A stretch of 64,000 bases of DNA from Mobilicoccus pelagius NBRC 104925 (GTDB taxonomy: Bacteria > Actinomycetota > Actinomycetes > Actinomycetales > Dermatophilaceae), in the NCBI RefSeq assembly GCF_000247995.1, contig NZ_BAFE01000030.1:16197-80196 (forward strand). Direction: 5' to 3'. The position numbers were made by a program, and so were the translations under genes. The notes beneath the pieces were generated by a model, which did not search any database, was not told the origin of the DNA, and was given only the letters and a program-made list of their open reading frames with translations. Positions 18,906 to 26,976 of the stretch are shown here, piece by piece. Numbering within the stretch: position 1 is the first letter of the stretch; each line of letters opens with the position of its first letter.

Positions 18906-19984
18906 TGCTCCACTTCCTCACGTACGAGTTCATGCAGCGTGCGCTGCTCGCCGCAGTGTTCATCGGGGCGGCGGCGCCGATGGTGGGCATCTTCCTCATG
19001 CAGCGGCGCCTCACGCTCATCGGCGACGGCATGGGCCACGTCGCGTTCGCGGGCGTCGCCCTCGGCGCCGTCACGGGCACCCAGCCGGTGTGGACCGCGC
19101 TCGCACTCGCCGTCGCCGCGGCCGTCGCGATCGAGCTCATGCGGGCGCGCGGCACGACGACCGGCGACACCGCGCTCGCGATCCTGTTCTACGGCGGCAT
19201 CAGCCTCGGCGTCGTCCTCATGAGTCGCGCCCCTTCGGGCGGCAAGAGCATCCCCGCGTACCTCTTCGGCGCGATCTCGACGACGAAGGACTCCGACGTC
19301 GTCGTGTTCGCGGGGCTCGCGATCGCCGTCGCGATCGTCACGTGGTTCCTGCGTCCGCGGCTGTTCGCCGTCGCGAACGACCCGGAGTTCGCCCGCGCGT
19401 CGGGGCTGCCCGTCCTCGCCCTCAACGTCACGCTCGCCGTGCTCACTGCGATCACGGTCGTCGTATCGATGCGGGTCGTGGGTCTTCTCCTCATCGCGGC
19501 GCTCATGATCGTGCCGAACGCGGCCGCGCAGGTCGTCGCGCGGAGCTTCGCGTCGGCGATGGGCATCGCGGTCGCGATCGGACTCGTGTGCAGCGTCGTC
19601 GGGGTCGTCGCGTCGTTCCAGCTCGACACCCCCTCGGGCGGCACGATCGTCGTCCTCGCCGTGATCGTGTACGCGGTGCTCGCGTCGGCGGACACGGCGC
19701 TCGGTGCCGTACGCGGGCGTCGCCTGCGGCGCGCGCCCGGCCACGAACACGCCCACGACCACCCGCACGTCCACGGCATGCCGGACTGCGAGCACCTGCC
19801 CGTCCTCCACGAGGACCACGTCGACTACGTCCACGACGGCCACCTCCACTCCCCCCACGGCGACCACTACGACGAGCACGGCCCCATCGAGCAGTGCGGC
19901 GACCACGGGCACGGACCGGGCCACGCGCCCACGCACGAGTCCGCGGCCGAGGTGGGGACGCCCCGCCCGTTCGAGCCGAGGTGA
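18905..19984 (+). CDS. znuB: Zinc ABC transporter permease (ZnuB-like) with His-rich tail
   Basis: 359 residues. The first 275 form the usual eight or so membrane helices of the ABC-3 metal permease family (GDGMGHVAFAGVALGAVTG and the segment MRVVGLLLIAALMIVPNAAA are characteristic). The last 80 residues are a soluble tail packed with histidines, such as HEHAHDHPHVHGMPDCEH and DGHLHSPHGDHYDEHG. Most ZnuB proteins end shortly after the last helix, so this tail is an unusual addition, probably a cytoplasmic zinc-binding segment. The gene is followed by a strong GC-rich hairpin. Confidence 0.9.
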   Translation: MLHFLTYEFMQRALLAAVFIGAAAPMVGIFLMQRRLTLIGDGMGHVAFAGVALGAVTGTQPVWTALALAVAAAVAIELMRARGTTTGDTALAILFYGGISLGVVLMSRAPSGGKSIPAYLFGAISTTKDSDVVVFAGLAIAVAIVTWFLRPRLFAVANDPEFARASGLPVLALNVTLAVLTAITVVVSMRVVGLLLIAALMIVPNAAAQVVARSFASAMGIAVAIGLVCSVVGVVASFQLDTPSGGTIVVLAVIVYAVLASADTALGAVRGRRLRRAPGHEHAHDHPHVHGMPDCEHLPVLHEDHVDYVHDGHLHSPHGDHYDEHGPIEQCGDHGHGPGHAPTHESAAEVGTPRPFEPR

Positions 19985-19989
19985 GACGC

Positions 19990-20013
19990 CGGGCGCCCTG
20001 ACCGGGGCGCCCG
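19990..20013 (+). terminator. Hairpin after the zinc transporter operon
   Basis: A perfect 9-bp stem (CGGGCGCCC / GGGCGCCCG) with loop TGACCG begins 6 bp after the znuB stop. There is no T-run, so it may act as a weak or Rho-assisted terminator or stabilise the 3' end. The next gene, the Zur-type regulator, starts 200 bp downstream. Confidence 0.55.
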
Positions 20014-20212
20014 CGTCGCCGTCCTCCCGCACACCTCCCACCGGTCGAGTCTCGTCCTCCCGCATCGGCGCCCACGCCGGTCGCACCCTCCTCAGCGGCC
20101 CGCCCTCGACTCGACGCGCACGGCCCGTGCCCCGCAGGCGCGGCGAGCCTCCTAGGGTGGGGCAGAGCCACGGCCCGCCGACGAGGCGGGCCAGGAGAGG
20201 AGACACGCCGCG

Positions 20213-20614
20213 ATGACCGAGTCCGGACCCCGCACCACCCGGCAGCGTCGTGCCGTCGAGGCGGCGCTCCGCCGCACCGCCGACTTCGTCTCGGCCCAGG
20301 ACCTCCACCTCACGTTGCGGGAGGCCGGCGAGCGCGTGGGGCTCGCGACCGTCTACCGCACCCTCGGCCTCATGGCCGAGACGGGCGCCGTCGACATGAT
20401 CCGCGCGGAGGACGGCGAGGCCCGCTACCGGCTGTGCGCGTCGGAGGACCACCACCACCATCTCGTGTGCCGCGAGTGCGGCCGCACGGTGGAGGTCGAG
20501 GAGCCCGACGCGGAGCGGTGGGCGGAACGCATGGCCTCCGCCCACGGCTTCACCGACGTCTCCCACACCCTCGAGATCTTCGGCCTCTGCGCCGAGTGCA
20601 GCACCGCCTCGTGA
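20213..20614 (+). CDS. zur: Zur-type FUR-family zinc regulator
   Basis: 133-residue FUR-family repressor. The N-terminal winged helix contains FVSAQDLHLTLRE and GLATVYRTLGLM (DNA-recognition helix). The metal region shows the His run EDHHHHLVCRECG and a second Cys pair CAEC near the end, i.e. the structural CxxC...CxxC zinc site of Fur/Zur proteins. The neighbouring zinc importer and its Zur-like operator make zinc sensing much more likely than iron sensing. GAGAGGAG precedes the ATG by about 10 nt. It ends 30 bp from the convergent arsR. Confidence 0.9.
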   Translation: MTESGPRTTRQRRAVEAALRRTADFVSAQDLHLTLREAGERVGLATVYRTLGLMAETGAVDMIRAEDGEARYRLCASEDHHHHLVCRECGRTVEVEEPDAERWAERMASAHGFTDVSHTLEIFGLCAECSTAS

Positions 20615-20644
20615 CGAGCCGCGGCCCGAACGCGTGAGCGACGC

Positions 20645-21076
20645 TCAGGCGCCCGTGGCCGAGCCGAGGAACCTCCGGGCCCGCTCGAGCGCGGCGGGTA
20701 TCACGGTGTAGTGCGCCCATCTCCCCCGCTGCTCCCGGGCGAGGAGCCCTGCCGCGACGAGCTTCTTGAGGTGGTGGGAGAGGGTGGGCTGGCTGATCCC
20801 GAGCTCGTCGGGCAGGTGGCAGGCACACACGGTGCCGCCCTCCGCCGAGGCGACGTAGCCGAGCAGCCGGACGCGCGTGGGATCGGCGAGGGCCTTGAAG
20901 ACGTCCGCGAGTGCGGCGGCCCGGTCGGCGTCCGGCAGCGTGGCCGTCGACGCCGGGCAGCAGGTCTCCGTGCCCCGAGGCGGGTCGCCCGCCGCGTTCT
21001 CGCCGGAGGAGGCGGGTGCCGCCTGCACCACCGCCGCTCTCACGAGACCGTCCGCTGGGGTGTCGTGCGTCGCCAT
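20645..21076 (-). CDS. arsR: ArsR-family arsenic-responsive repressor
   Basis: 143-residue ArsR/SmtB winged-helix repressor. The core (about residues 52-135) contains VFKALADPTRVRLLGYV and the recognition helix ISQPTLSHHLKKL. It has two potential arsenic-binding cysteine sets: a CC pair at residues 39-40 in a long N-terminal arm and CAC at 84 and 86 in GGTVCACHLPDEL. The latter resembles the CVC motif of classical ArsR, while the CC pair recalls the arrangement described in corynebacterial ArsR. It is divergent from acr3, and the shared 93-bp region contains an inverted repeat. No good ribosome-binding site is visible before the ATG. Confidence 0.9.
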   Translation of the reverse strand: MATHDTPADGLVRAAVVQAAPASSGENAAGDPPRGTETCCPASTATLPDADRAAALADVFKALADPTRVRLLGYVASAEGGTVCACHLPDELGISQPTLSHHLKKLVAAGLLAREQRGRWAHYTVIPAALERARRFLGSATGA

Positions 21077-21117
21077 GAAGGCGAGTCTAGGCACGCCACG
21101 CGATCGCATTGACGTAC

Positions 21118-21147
21118 GTCGATACGACTGACACAGTTCGTATCGAC
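21118..21147. promoter_or_regulatory. ars operator inverted repeat
   Basis: A perfect 10-bp inverted repeat (GTCGATACGA and TCGTATCGAC) separated by 10 bp lies between divergent arsR and acr3. A possible acr3 -35 TTGACG (21109-21114) and -10-like CACAGT (21132-21137) are overlapped by it, so a bound ArsR would block the promoter. Confidence 0.7.
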
Positions 21148-21169
21148 GATCGTCGATGAAAGGCCCTCC

Positions 21170-22258
21170 ATGTCCACCGACACCCGCACCGTCCCCGACG
21201 CACCCGTCGCGGCGCGCCTGTCCACCCTCGACCGGCACCTCCCCCTGTGGATCGGGCTCGCCATGGTCGCCGGACTCCTGCTCGGGCGCCTCGTCCCCGG
21301 GCTCGGCGAAGCCCTCGCCGCGGTGTCGATCGACGGCGTCTCGCTCCCCATCGCCGTCGGGCTGCTCGTGATGATGTACCCGGTGCTCGCCAAGGTGCGC
21401 TACGACCGGCTCGACACCGTCACCCACGACCGCCGGATGCTCCTCACCTCCCTGTTCCTCAACTGGATCCTCGGGCCGGCGCTCATGTTCACGCTCGCCT
21501 GGGTGTTCCTGCCCGACCTGCCGGAGTACCGCACCGGCCTCATCATCGTCGGGCTCGCCCGGTGCATCGCCATGGTCATCATCTGGAACGACCTCGCCTG
21601 TGGCGACAGGGAGGCCGCCGCCGTACTGGTCGCCGTCAACTCGATCTTCCAGGTCGTCGCGTTCGCCTTCCTCGGCTGGTTCTACCTCTCCGTGCTCCCC
21701 GGTCTGCTCGGTCTTCCGCAGACCGGTCTCGAGGTGTCGGCGTGGCAGATCGCGAAATCGGTGCTCATCTTCCTCGGCATCCCCCTCGTGGCGGGGTACC
21801 TCACGCGCCGCCTCGGTGAGAAGCGCTGGGGCCGGGAGGCCTACGAGCGGTCGTTCCTGCCGCGCATCGGCCCGTGGGCGCTCTACGGCCTGCTCTTCAC
21901 GATCGTCGTGCTCTTCGCCCTCCAGGGCGACCAGATCACGACGCACCCGCTCGACGTCGCCCGCATCGCGCTCCCGCTCCTCGCCTACTTCGCGATCATG
22001 TGGGGCCTCGGATACGTCCTCGGCCGCGCCCTGGGCATGGGGTACGAGAGGACGACGACCCTTGCGTTCACCGCGGCGGGAAACAACTTCGAACTCGCGA
22101 TCGCCGTCGCGATCGCGACCTTCGGGGCGACGAGCGGTCAGGCCCTCGCCGGCGTCGTCGGGCCGCTCATCGAGGTGCCGGTGCTCGTCGGTCTCGTCTA
22201 CGTGAGCCTCTGGCTGCGTCGTCGATTCCCCGACGCCGTCGCCGCCGACGCCCGCTGA
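21170..22258 (+). CDS. acr3: Acr3 arsenite efflux transporter
   Basis: 362-residue membrane protein with about ten helices, of the ACR3/BART superfamily. The family features GLARCIAMVIIWNDLACGD with the conserved Cys used for As(III) transport, NSIFQ, and the late helix TAAGNNFELAIAVAIATFG are all visible. It exports arsenite using the proton motive force. AAAGG lies 8 nt before the ATG. arsC follows 90 bp downstream in the same direction. Confidence 0.94.
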   Translation: MSTDTRTVPDAPVAARLSTLDRHLPLWIGLAMVAGLLLGRLVPGLGEALAAVSIDGVSLPIAVGLLVMMYPVLAKVRYDRLDTVTHDRRMLLTSLFLNWILGPALMFTLAWVFLPDLPEYRTGLIIVGLARCIAMVIIWNDLACGDREAAAVLVAVNSIFQVVAFAFLGWFYLSVLPGLLGLPQTGLEVSAWQIAKSVLIFLGIPLVAGYLTRRLGEKRWGREAYERSFLPRIGPWALYGLLFTIVVLFALQGDQITTHPLDVARIALPLLAYFAIMWGLGYVLGRALGMGYERTTTLAFTAAGNNFELAIAVAIATFGATSGQALAGVVGPLIEVPVLVGLVYVSLWLRRRFPDAVAADAR

Positions 22259-22348
22259 CCCACCCCTCACCCGCACGCCCCGAGACCGCCGCGCCCCACC
22301 CAGCAGCGCCGCTCCACCGGATGCACCGTCCCACCGAGGAGACCCCCC

Positions 22349-22777
22349 ATGAGCAGGTCACCCTCCGTCCTCTACGTCTGCGTCAAGAACGGCGGCAAGT
22401 CCCAGATGGCCGCCGCACTCATGAGGCACGTCGCCGGTGACGCCGTCGAGGTGCACTCCGCCGGGACACACCCGGGGACCTCGCTCAACGCGGAGTCCCG
22501 GCGCGTCGTCGAGGAGATCGGCGCGACGTTCTCAGGTGAGCACCCCAAGCCCGTCGACCCCGCCCTCCTCGACTCCGTCGACCGCGTCGTCGTCCTCGGC
22601 GCGGAGGCGCACGTCGAGGCCCCCGGCCGAGCACCCGATCGGGCCCCCGTGGAGGTCTGGGAGATCGACGAACCCTCCCTTCGCGGCGTCGAGGGCCTCG
22701 AGCGCATGCGTCTCGTCCGGGACGACATCCTCCGCCGCGTCCGCGCGCAGGCCGACGACCTCCTCGACGGGAGCTGA
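22349..22777 (+). CDS. arsC: ArsC, low-molecular-weight-phosphatase-type arsenate reductase
   Basis: 142 residues of the LMW protein-tyrosine-phosphatase fold. The phosphate loop reads VCVKNGGKSQMA: nucleophilic Cys at residue 11 and a CX5K-S arrangement in place of the usual CX5R-S. DEPSLRGVEG near residue 108 may carry the general-acid Asp. Actinobacterial relatives include mycothiol-linked arsenate reductases, so mycothiol is the likely reductant, but the sequence alone does not prove it. Position after acr3 supports the arsenate role. GAGGA lies 8 nt upstream of ATG. Confidence 0.85.
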   Translation: MSRSPSVLYVCVKNGGKSQMAAALMRHVAGDAVEVHSAGTHPGTSLNAESRRVVEEIGATFSGEHPKPVDPALLDSVDRVVVLGAEAHVEAPGRAPDRAPVEVWEIDEPSLRGVEGLERMRLVRDDILRRVRAQADDLLDGS

Positions 22778-23039
22778 GACACGGTTCAGGCCCCGCTTCT
22801 GCATCGGGGCGCGCCGAGACGCGGAGGGATCGGCTCGAACGACGACCAGAACTCGCCCACCCGGCACCCCTCGCGCCTGTGACCAGCGGCGCTCCAGAAC
22901 GGACGAGAGTTGTGGTTGTTCTCCGGCCCCGTCGAACGACGAGCCCTTCCCGGGCGACGGCCTGCGAGCGCGCTCGGCGTTCGCGCGAAGCGGAGCGATC
23001 ACCCGGGGGGGATGCACTCGCGCCGGTCCGGAGGCAGAA
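22778..23039. other. Gene-free stretch between arsC and the tRNA terminator
   Basis: About 260 bp with no gene I can support. A small hairpin (GCCCCG at 22790-22795, CGGGGC at 22805-22810) follows arsC and may be its terminator. The open frames here are interrupted or only shadow the tRNA and neighbouring genes. Confidence 0.5.
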
Positions 23040-23079
23040 ACGACGAAAGCCTCCCGATCTCTCGGGAGGCTTTCGTCGT
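23040..23079 (-). terminator. Terminator of tRNA-Ala
   Basis: A perfect 18-bp inverted repeat (23040-23057 and 23062-23079) with loop TCTC sits 4 bp past the 3' end of the tRNA. On the minus strand it is followed by TTT, giving a Rho-independent terminator for the tRNA; it could also stop transcripts coming from arsC. Confidence 0.85.
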
Positions 23080-23081
23080 GC

Positions 23082-23156
<75 letters not shown>

Positions 23157-23197
23157 GTTCCCAAGAGAACCTTTCGGCCCTTGAGCACCCGATGAGT

Positions 23198-23863
23198 TTA
23201 GCGCCCTTGCTCGTCGGCGCCAAATCGGGCTCGGAGGTTCCATCCGGAAAGTCGCCAGCTCCGGCCGTTCTCGCGGAGTTCGGCCCAGTGACAGTTGCCG
23301 AGTCCGGAGAGCATCGCCCACGAGGACGCCCGATCGAGACCGAGAAGGTCCCCGGTGAGCACGCGGGCGGAGACGCCGTGCGTGACGAGGAGGAGGGTGC
23401 CCCCGTCGGACACGTCGTGGAGGGCGTCGGCGGCGGCGGCGCCCACCCGCTCCCCCAGCTCTCCGTACGTCTCGCCGTCGACGCCTCGACGGAAGTCCTC
23501 GCTGCCGGCGAGCAGCGCGGCCGCGTCGGGGAACCGTTCGGTCATCACGGAACGCTCGAGGCCCTGCCACTGACCGACGTGGATCTCCCGCAGCCGGGGG
23601 TCGATCCGGAGGTCCCGGCCGGGAAGCGCGCGGAGGACGATCTCGGCGGTGATCCGGGCACGCTGGAGGTCGCTCGCGACGACGACGTCGGGGGCGTACG
23701 ACGCGACGGCGTCGGCGGCCCGCTCCGCCTGGGCCCGGCCCTCGTCGGTGAGCGGGGAGTCGAGGTGCCCCTGCCACACCCCACGTGCGTTGTGCGCGGT
23801 GAGGCCGTGCCGGAGGACGACGATGCGTCGACCGGGGCCGGGTGCGTCGACCGCGGGGCTCAC
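23198..23863 (-). CDS. Histidine phosphatase superfamily protein (phosphoglycerate mutase-like)
   Basis: 221-residue branch-1 histidine phosphatase. The catalytic motif VVLRHGLTAHN (near residues 15-25) has the RHG nucleophile His; the second arm is LLLVTHGVSAR. The GxxxSPLTDEGRAQA segment is typical of the phosphoglycerate mutase/CobC group. Substrate is not evident. In many actinobacteria this gene follows rsfS as here. The GTG start (VSPAVDAPG) overlaps the rsfS stop (GTGTGA), which makes coupling likely; the frame is open upstream but not coding. Confidence 0.88.
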   Translation of the reverse strand: MSPAVDAPGPGRRIVVLRHGLTAHNARGVWQGHLDSPLTDEGRAQAERAADAVASYAPDVVVASDLQRARITAEIVLRALPGRDLRIDPRLREIHVGQWQGLERSVMTERFPDAAALLAGSEDFRRGVDGETYGELGERVGAAAADALHDVSDGGTLLLVTHGVSARVLTGDLLGLDRASSWAMLSGLGNCHWAELRENGRSWRLSGWNLRARFGADEQGR

Positions 23864-24276
23864 ACCCCGACCTCGCCCTCGCCCTCGGGCTCGTCCGCGC
23901 CGGGCGACGTGGCGGCGCCGAGGCCCTCGAGAGGCACCCGCGGGCAGTCCTTCCACAGCCGTTCGAGCTGGTAGAACATGCGGTCCTCGGCCTGCATGAC
24001 GTGGACGACGATGTCGCCGAAGTCGAGGAGCACCCAGTGCCCCTCCCGCTCGCCCTCCCGTCGCAGGGGCTTGACGCCGACCTCGTGCATCTTCTTCTCG
24101 ACGCCCGACACGATCGCCTGCACCTGGCGGTCCGTGGGGGCGGAGGCGATGACGAAGACGTCGGTGAGGGCGAGGTGCTCGCTCACGTCGATCGCGACGA
24201 TGTCGGTGGCGAGCTTGTCGTCGGCCGCGGCGGCGGCCTGTCGTGCCTGGGTGAGCGCCTCGGGCGTTGCAGCCAC
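23860..24276 (-). CDS. rsfS: RsfS ribosomal silencing factor
   Basis: 138 residues. The RsfS/Iojap fold is recognised by IVAIDVSEHLALTDVFVIAS, DRQVQAIV and WVLLDFGDIVVHVM...FYQLERLW. The protein binds ribosomal protein L14 and blocks subunit joining under nutrient limitation. The last 25 residues are an acidic Gly/Glu tail. The GTG start has TAGGAGAC about 7 nt upstream. It sits between nadD and the histidine phosphatase, the usual actinobacterial order. Confidence 0.94.
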   Translation of the reverse strand: MAATPEALTQARQAAAAADDKLATDIVAIDVSEHLALTDVFVIASAPTDRQVQAIVSGVEKKMHEVGVKPLRREGEREGHWVLLDFGDIVVHVMQAEDRMFYQLERLWKDCPRVPLEGLGAATSPGADEPEGEGEVGV

Positions 24277-24398
24277 GCGGGGTCTCCTAAGGGGTGTCGA
24301 GAAAGGGTGGGGGGTGCGGGGCCGACCTCACCGGCGCCGGCGACGCCCACGCGATGGGCATGACGTGGCGGGAGTGTGGACGGGCCGCGGTGCGCACG

Positions 24399-25016
24399 TT
24401 ACGTGAGCGCCGACCGCAGCGCGGCGGGGGCCGCGGCCGCAGGCGTCCCGGGGCGGCGGTAGAGGTCGTACTTGTCGATGTACTGGACGACGCCGTCGGG
24501 GACGAGGTACCAGACGGGGGCGCCGCCGCCGACGCGTGCGCGGCAGTCGGTCGAGCTGATCGCCATGGCGGGCACCTCGGTGAGGGTGACGCCCTTCTCG
24601 GGGAGTCCCTCGTCGCTGAGGACGTGACCGGGGCGGGTGACGCCGACGAAATGCGCGAGCTCGAAGAGCTCGTCGGCGTCCTTCCACGAGAGGATCTGCT
24701 GCAACGCGTCGGCACCGGTGATGAAGAACAGCTCGGCGTCGGGGTCGAGCGCGCTCAGGTCCCGTAGCGTGTCGATCGTGTACGTGGTGCCCGGCCGGTC
24801 GATGTCGACGCGACTCACCGAGAACCGCGGGTTCGAGGCGGTGGCGATGACCGTCATGAGGTAACGGTGCTCGGCCGGGGAGACCTTGCCGGCGTCCTTC
24901 TGCCACGGCCGGCCCGTAGGAACGAAGATCACTTCGTCGAGGCCGAGGAGGTGCTGGACCTCACTCGCCGCGACGAGGTGACCGTGGTGGATGGGGTCGA
25001 AGGTCCCACCCATCAC
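24399..25016 (-). CDS. nadD: NadD, nicotinate-mononucleotide adenylyltransferase
   Basis: 205-residue enzyme forming deamido-NAD from nicotinate mononucleotide and ATP. The N-terminal nucleotidyltransferase motif [13 protein letters not shown] and the late [10 protein letters not shown] motif are both clear. The start is taken at GTG 25016 directly before ATG; conserved family residues begin immediately, so a few more residues upstream from a non-standard codon cannot be excluded. A gap of 122 bp separates it from rsfS. Confidence 0.92.
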   Translation of the reverse strand: MMGGTFDPIHHGHLVAASEVQHLLGLDEVIFVPTGRPWQKDAGKVSPAEHRYLMTVIATASNPRFSVSRVDIDRPGTTYTIDTLRDLSALDPDAELFFITGADALQQILSWKDADELFELAHFVGVTRPGHVLSDEGLPEKGVTLTEVPAMAISSTDCRARVGGGAPVWYLVPDGVVQYIDKYDLYRRPGTPAAAAPAALRSALT

Positions 25017-25030
25017 CCCGATTCGCCTGC

Positions 25031-25297
25031 TCAGTGTCGGCGCCCATGGTCGTCACCGGTGGTGCCGTGACGGCCGTCGTGGCCGTGCCCCTCGGGGGCG
25101 TTGCCGTGGGCGAAGTCGCCCTGAGCGGGGCCGTGGCCACCCTCGAGGAGGGAGGAGGCGGTGTGGCGGAACATCCACACGAACAGGAGGAGGGCGAGGA
25201 AGACCCCGAGGCCGAGAACCCCGAAGGCCCACGCCGGCATCGGCAGGTGGACGTGGCCGTTCTCGGCGGCGGTCGCGAGTGTGAGGAACATCGACAT
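25031..25297 (-). CDS. Small single-pass membrane protein with His-rich tail
   Basis: 88 residues (86 if the second ATG is used). One membrane helix (about residues 24-45, [20 protein letters not shown]) follows a short exported-looking segment ending in [12 protein letters not shown], and the last 35 residues are Gly/His-rich ([18 protein letters not shown]). Short proteins with the same [14 protein letters not shown] pattern are common beside nadD in actinobacteria, with no known function. It lies 14 bp upstream of nadD in the same direction, so probably co-transcribed. Confidence 0.75.
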   Translation of the reverse strand: MSMFLTLATAAENGHVHLPMPAWAFGVLGLGVFLALLLFVWMFRHTASSLLEGGHGPAQGDFAHGNAPEGHGHDGRHGTTGDDHGRRH

Positions 25298-25351
25298 GCA
25301 GTACAGCCTACCGTGAGGTCACGCCCAGGGTCGGTCACCTAACCTGTGCTC

Positions 25352-26896
25352 ATGCACCCAGAGTTGTCGGTCGTCATACCTGTCTACAACGAGGAAGAGG
25401 TGCTCCCCCTCCTCGCCCATCGGCTGCGTCCGGTCCTCGACGGACTCGACGTTCCGTACGAGGTCGTGACGGTCGACGACGGCAGTACGGACGCCTCGGC
25501 GGTCATCCTCCAACGGTTGCGGCACGAGTGGCCCGAGGTGCGCGTCGTCCGGCTGCGCGCCAACGCCGGGCACCAGGCCGCGATCTCCGCGGGTCTCGCC
25601 CGGTCGCGGGGTCGGTACAGCGTGACGATCGACGCCGACCTGCAGGATCCGCCCGAAGTCATCGCCGAGATGCTGCACCTCGCGAAGTCCGAGGGCGTCG
25701 ACGTCGTCTACGGCGTCCGCAACGACCGCAGCACCGACACGGCGTTCAAGCGGGGCACGGCGCGGGCGTTCTACGCGACGATGCGCGCCGTCTCCGGCAC
25801 CGACGCCCCGCCGGACGCGGGCGACTTCCGCCTCATGTCGCGGGCGACGGTCGATGCCGTCAACGCCCTCCCCGAGCACCACCGGGTGCTGCGCCTCGTC
25901 GTGCCCGCGCTGGGGTTCCCCTCCGCGCAGGTCACGTACAAGCGTGAGGAGCGCGCGGCCGGGCACAGCAAGTACCCGCTCACGAAGATGATCAAGCTGT
26001 CCATCGACTCGCTCACGAGCCACTCGATGGCGCCGCTGCGGCTCGCGACATGGTGCGGTCTGCTCGGCGGGGTGCTCTCGCTGCTCATCCTCGTGTATGC
26101 CCTCATCTCGGTGTGGAGCGGTCACGCGGTCGCCGGCTGGGCGTCCACGGTCGTCACGGTCGCGGCGATCGGCTCGATCCAGCTGCTCTGCCTCGGTCTG
26201 CTCGGCGAGTACGTCGGGCGGATGTACACGATGATGCAGGGCATCCCCACGTACTTCGTCGCCTACGACTCCGCCGAGATCCGGCGCGACTCCCGCTCGC
26301 GCGTCGAGGCCGCGGCGGCCGCCGCCCCCCGGTCGACGCTGGAGCGGGTGCGTCCCGTCCCCGCCTCGGAGTTCCCCGGCGGCACGAGCGTCCACGACGA
26401 GGACGGTGCCGTCCACGTCGTCACCGGCGCGCGGCCCGACGCCCCGAGGCTCGTCGTCACCGAGGCCGTCGAGGAGTCCGCCGCGCAGGACGGCGTCGAA
26501 GCCGAGCCCGCCGTCGTCACCTCGGGGTCGCGCAACGACCTCACCCGCCGACACGACGACACCGCATCCACGTCCGACCGCGACGACGAGCGGACGAGCG
26601 CACCCACGGTCGACCCCGTCCTCACCCAGATGGAACGCGCCGCCGCCGTCGCCGAGGGCTCGGAGGCGCCGACCGACGCGTTCGTCACGACAGAGGGCGC
26701 GACCGCGACCGACGCGGTGGAGCGAGACGATGCGGACGACGACCGCACCGTGGCCACCGTTCCGCCGACGTCCGTTCTCCCCCGCATCGACGCCCCCGTG
26801 CTCGGTTCTGAGCAGGCGGCGCACCACGACGAGCGGCACGTCGCCCACCATGGCGGCCTGTCCGCCGAGGAGCGCATGGCCCGTCGCCTGCGCTGA
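25352..26896 (+). CDS. GT2 glycosyltransferase (GtrB/DPM-like) with long disordered tail
   Basis: 514 residues. The N-terminal 220 are a family 2 glycosyltransferase: LSVVIPVYNEEEVLP, VDDGSTDAS, and the metal site IDADLQDPPEV. Two membrane helices (about 228-255 and 262-290) follow, as in the GtrB/ArnC group that transfers sugars from nucleotide donors to polyprenyl phosphate. Residues from about 320 onward form a 190-residue acidic, Thr/Asp/Val-rich tail without recognisable fold, unusual for this family. Start is ATG 25352 (a GTG two codons earlier is possible); no ribosome-binding site is visible. It is transcribed against its neighbours and faces the methyltransferase gene across a terminator. 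Confidence 0.87.
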   Translation: MHPELSVVIPVYNEEEVLPLLAHRLRPVLDGLDVPYEVVTVDDGSTDASAVILQRLRHEWPEVRVVRLRANAGHQAAISAGLARSRGRYSVTIDADLQDPPEVIAEMLHLAKSEGVDVVYGVRNDRSTDTAFKRGTARAFYATMRAVSGTDAPPDAGDFRLMSRATVDAVNALPEHHRVLRLVVPALGFPSAQVTYKREERAAGHSKYPLTKMIKLSIDSLTSHSMAPLRLATWCGLLGGVLSLLILVYALISVWSGHAVAGWASTVVTVAAIGSIQLLCLGLLGEYVGRMYTMMQGIPTYFVAYDSAEIRRDSRSRVEAAAAAAPRSTLERVRPVPASEFPGGTSVHDEDGAVHVVTGARPDAPRLVVTEAVEESAAQDGVEAEPAVVTSGSRNDLTRRHDDTASTSDRDDERTSAPTVDPVLTQMERAAAVAEGSEAPTDAFVTTEGATATDAVERDDADDDRTVATVPPTSVLPRIDAPVLGSEQAAHHDERHVAHHGGLSAEERMARRLR

Positions 26897-26918
26897 CGCT
26901 CGAGGCCTCCTCGACACA

Positions 26919-26955
26919 CGAAGGGCCGCTCCCCGAGATGGGGAGCGGCCCTTCG
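26919..26955. terminator. Bidirectional terminator between glycosyltransferase and methyltransferase genes
   Basis: A perfect 16-bp inverted repeat (26919-26934 and 26940-26955) with loop GAGAT lies between the two convergent stop codons. It is GC-rich with short A/T edges and probably ends transcription from both sides. Confidence 0.85.
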
Positions 26956-26976
26956 CGCCTACCGGAGCGGGCGGTG

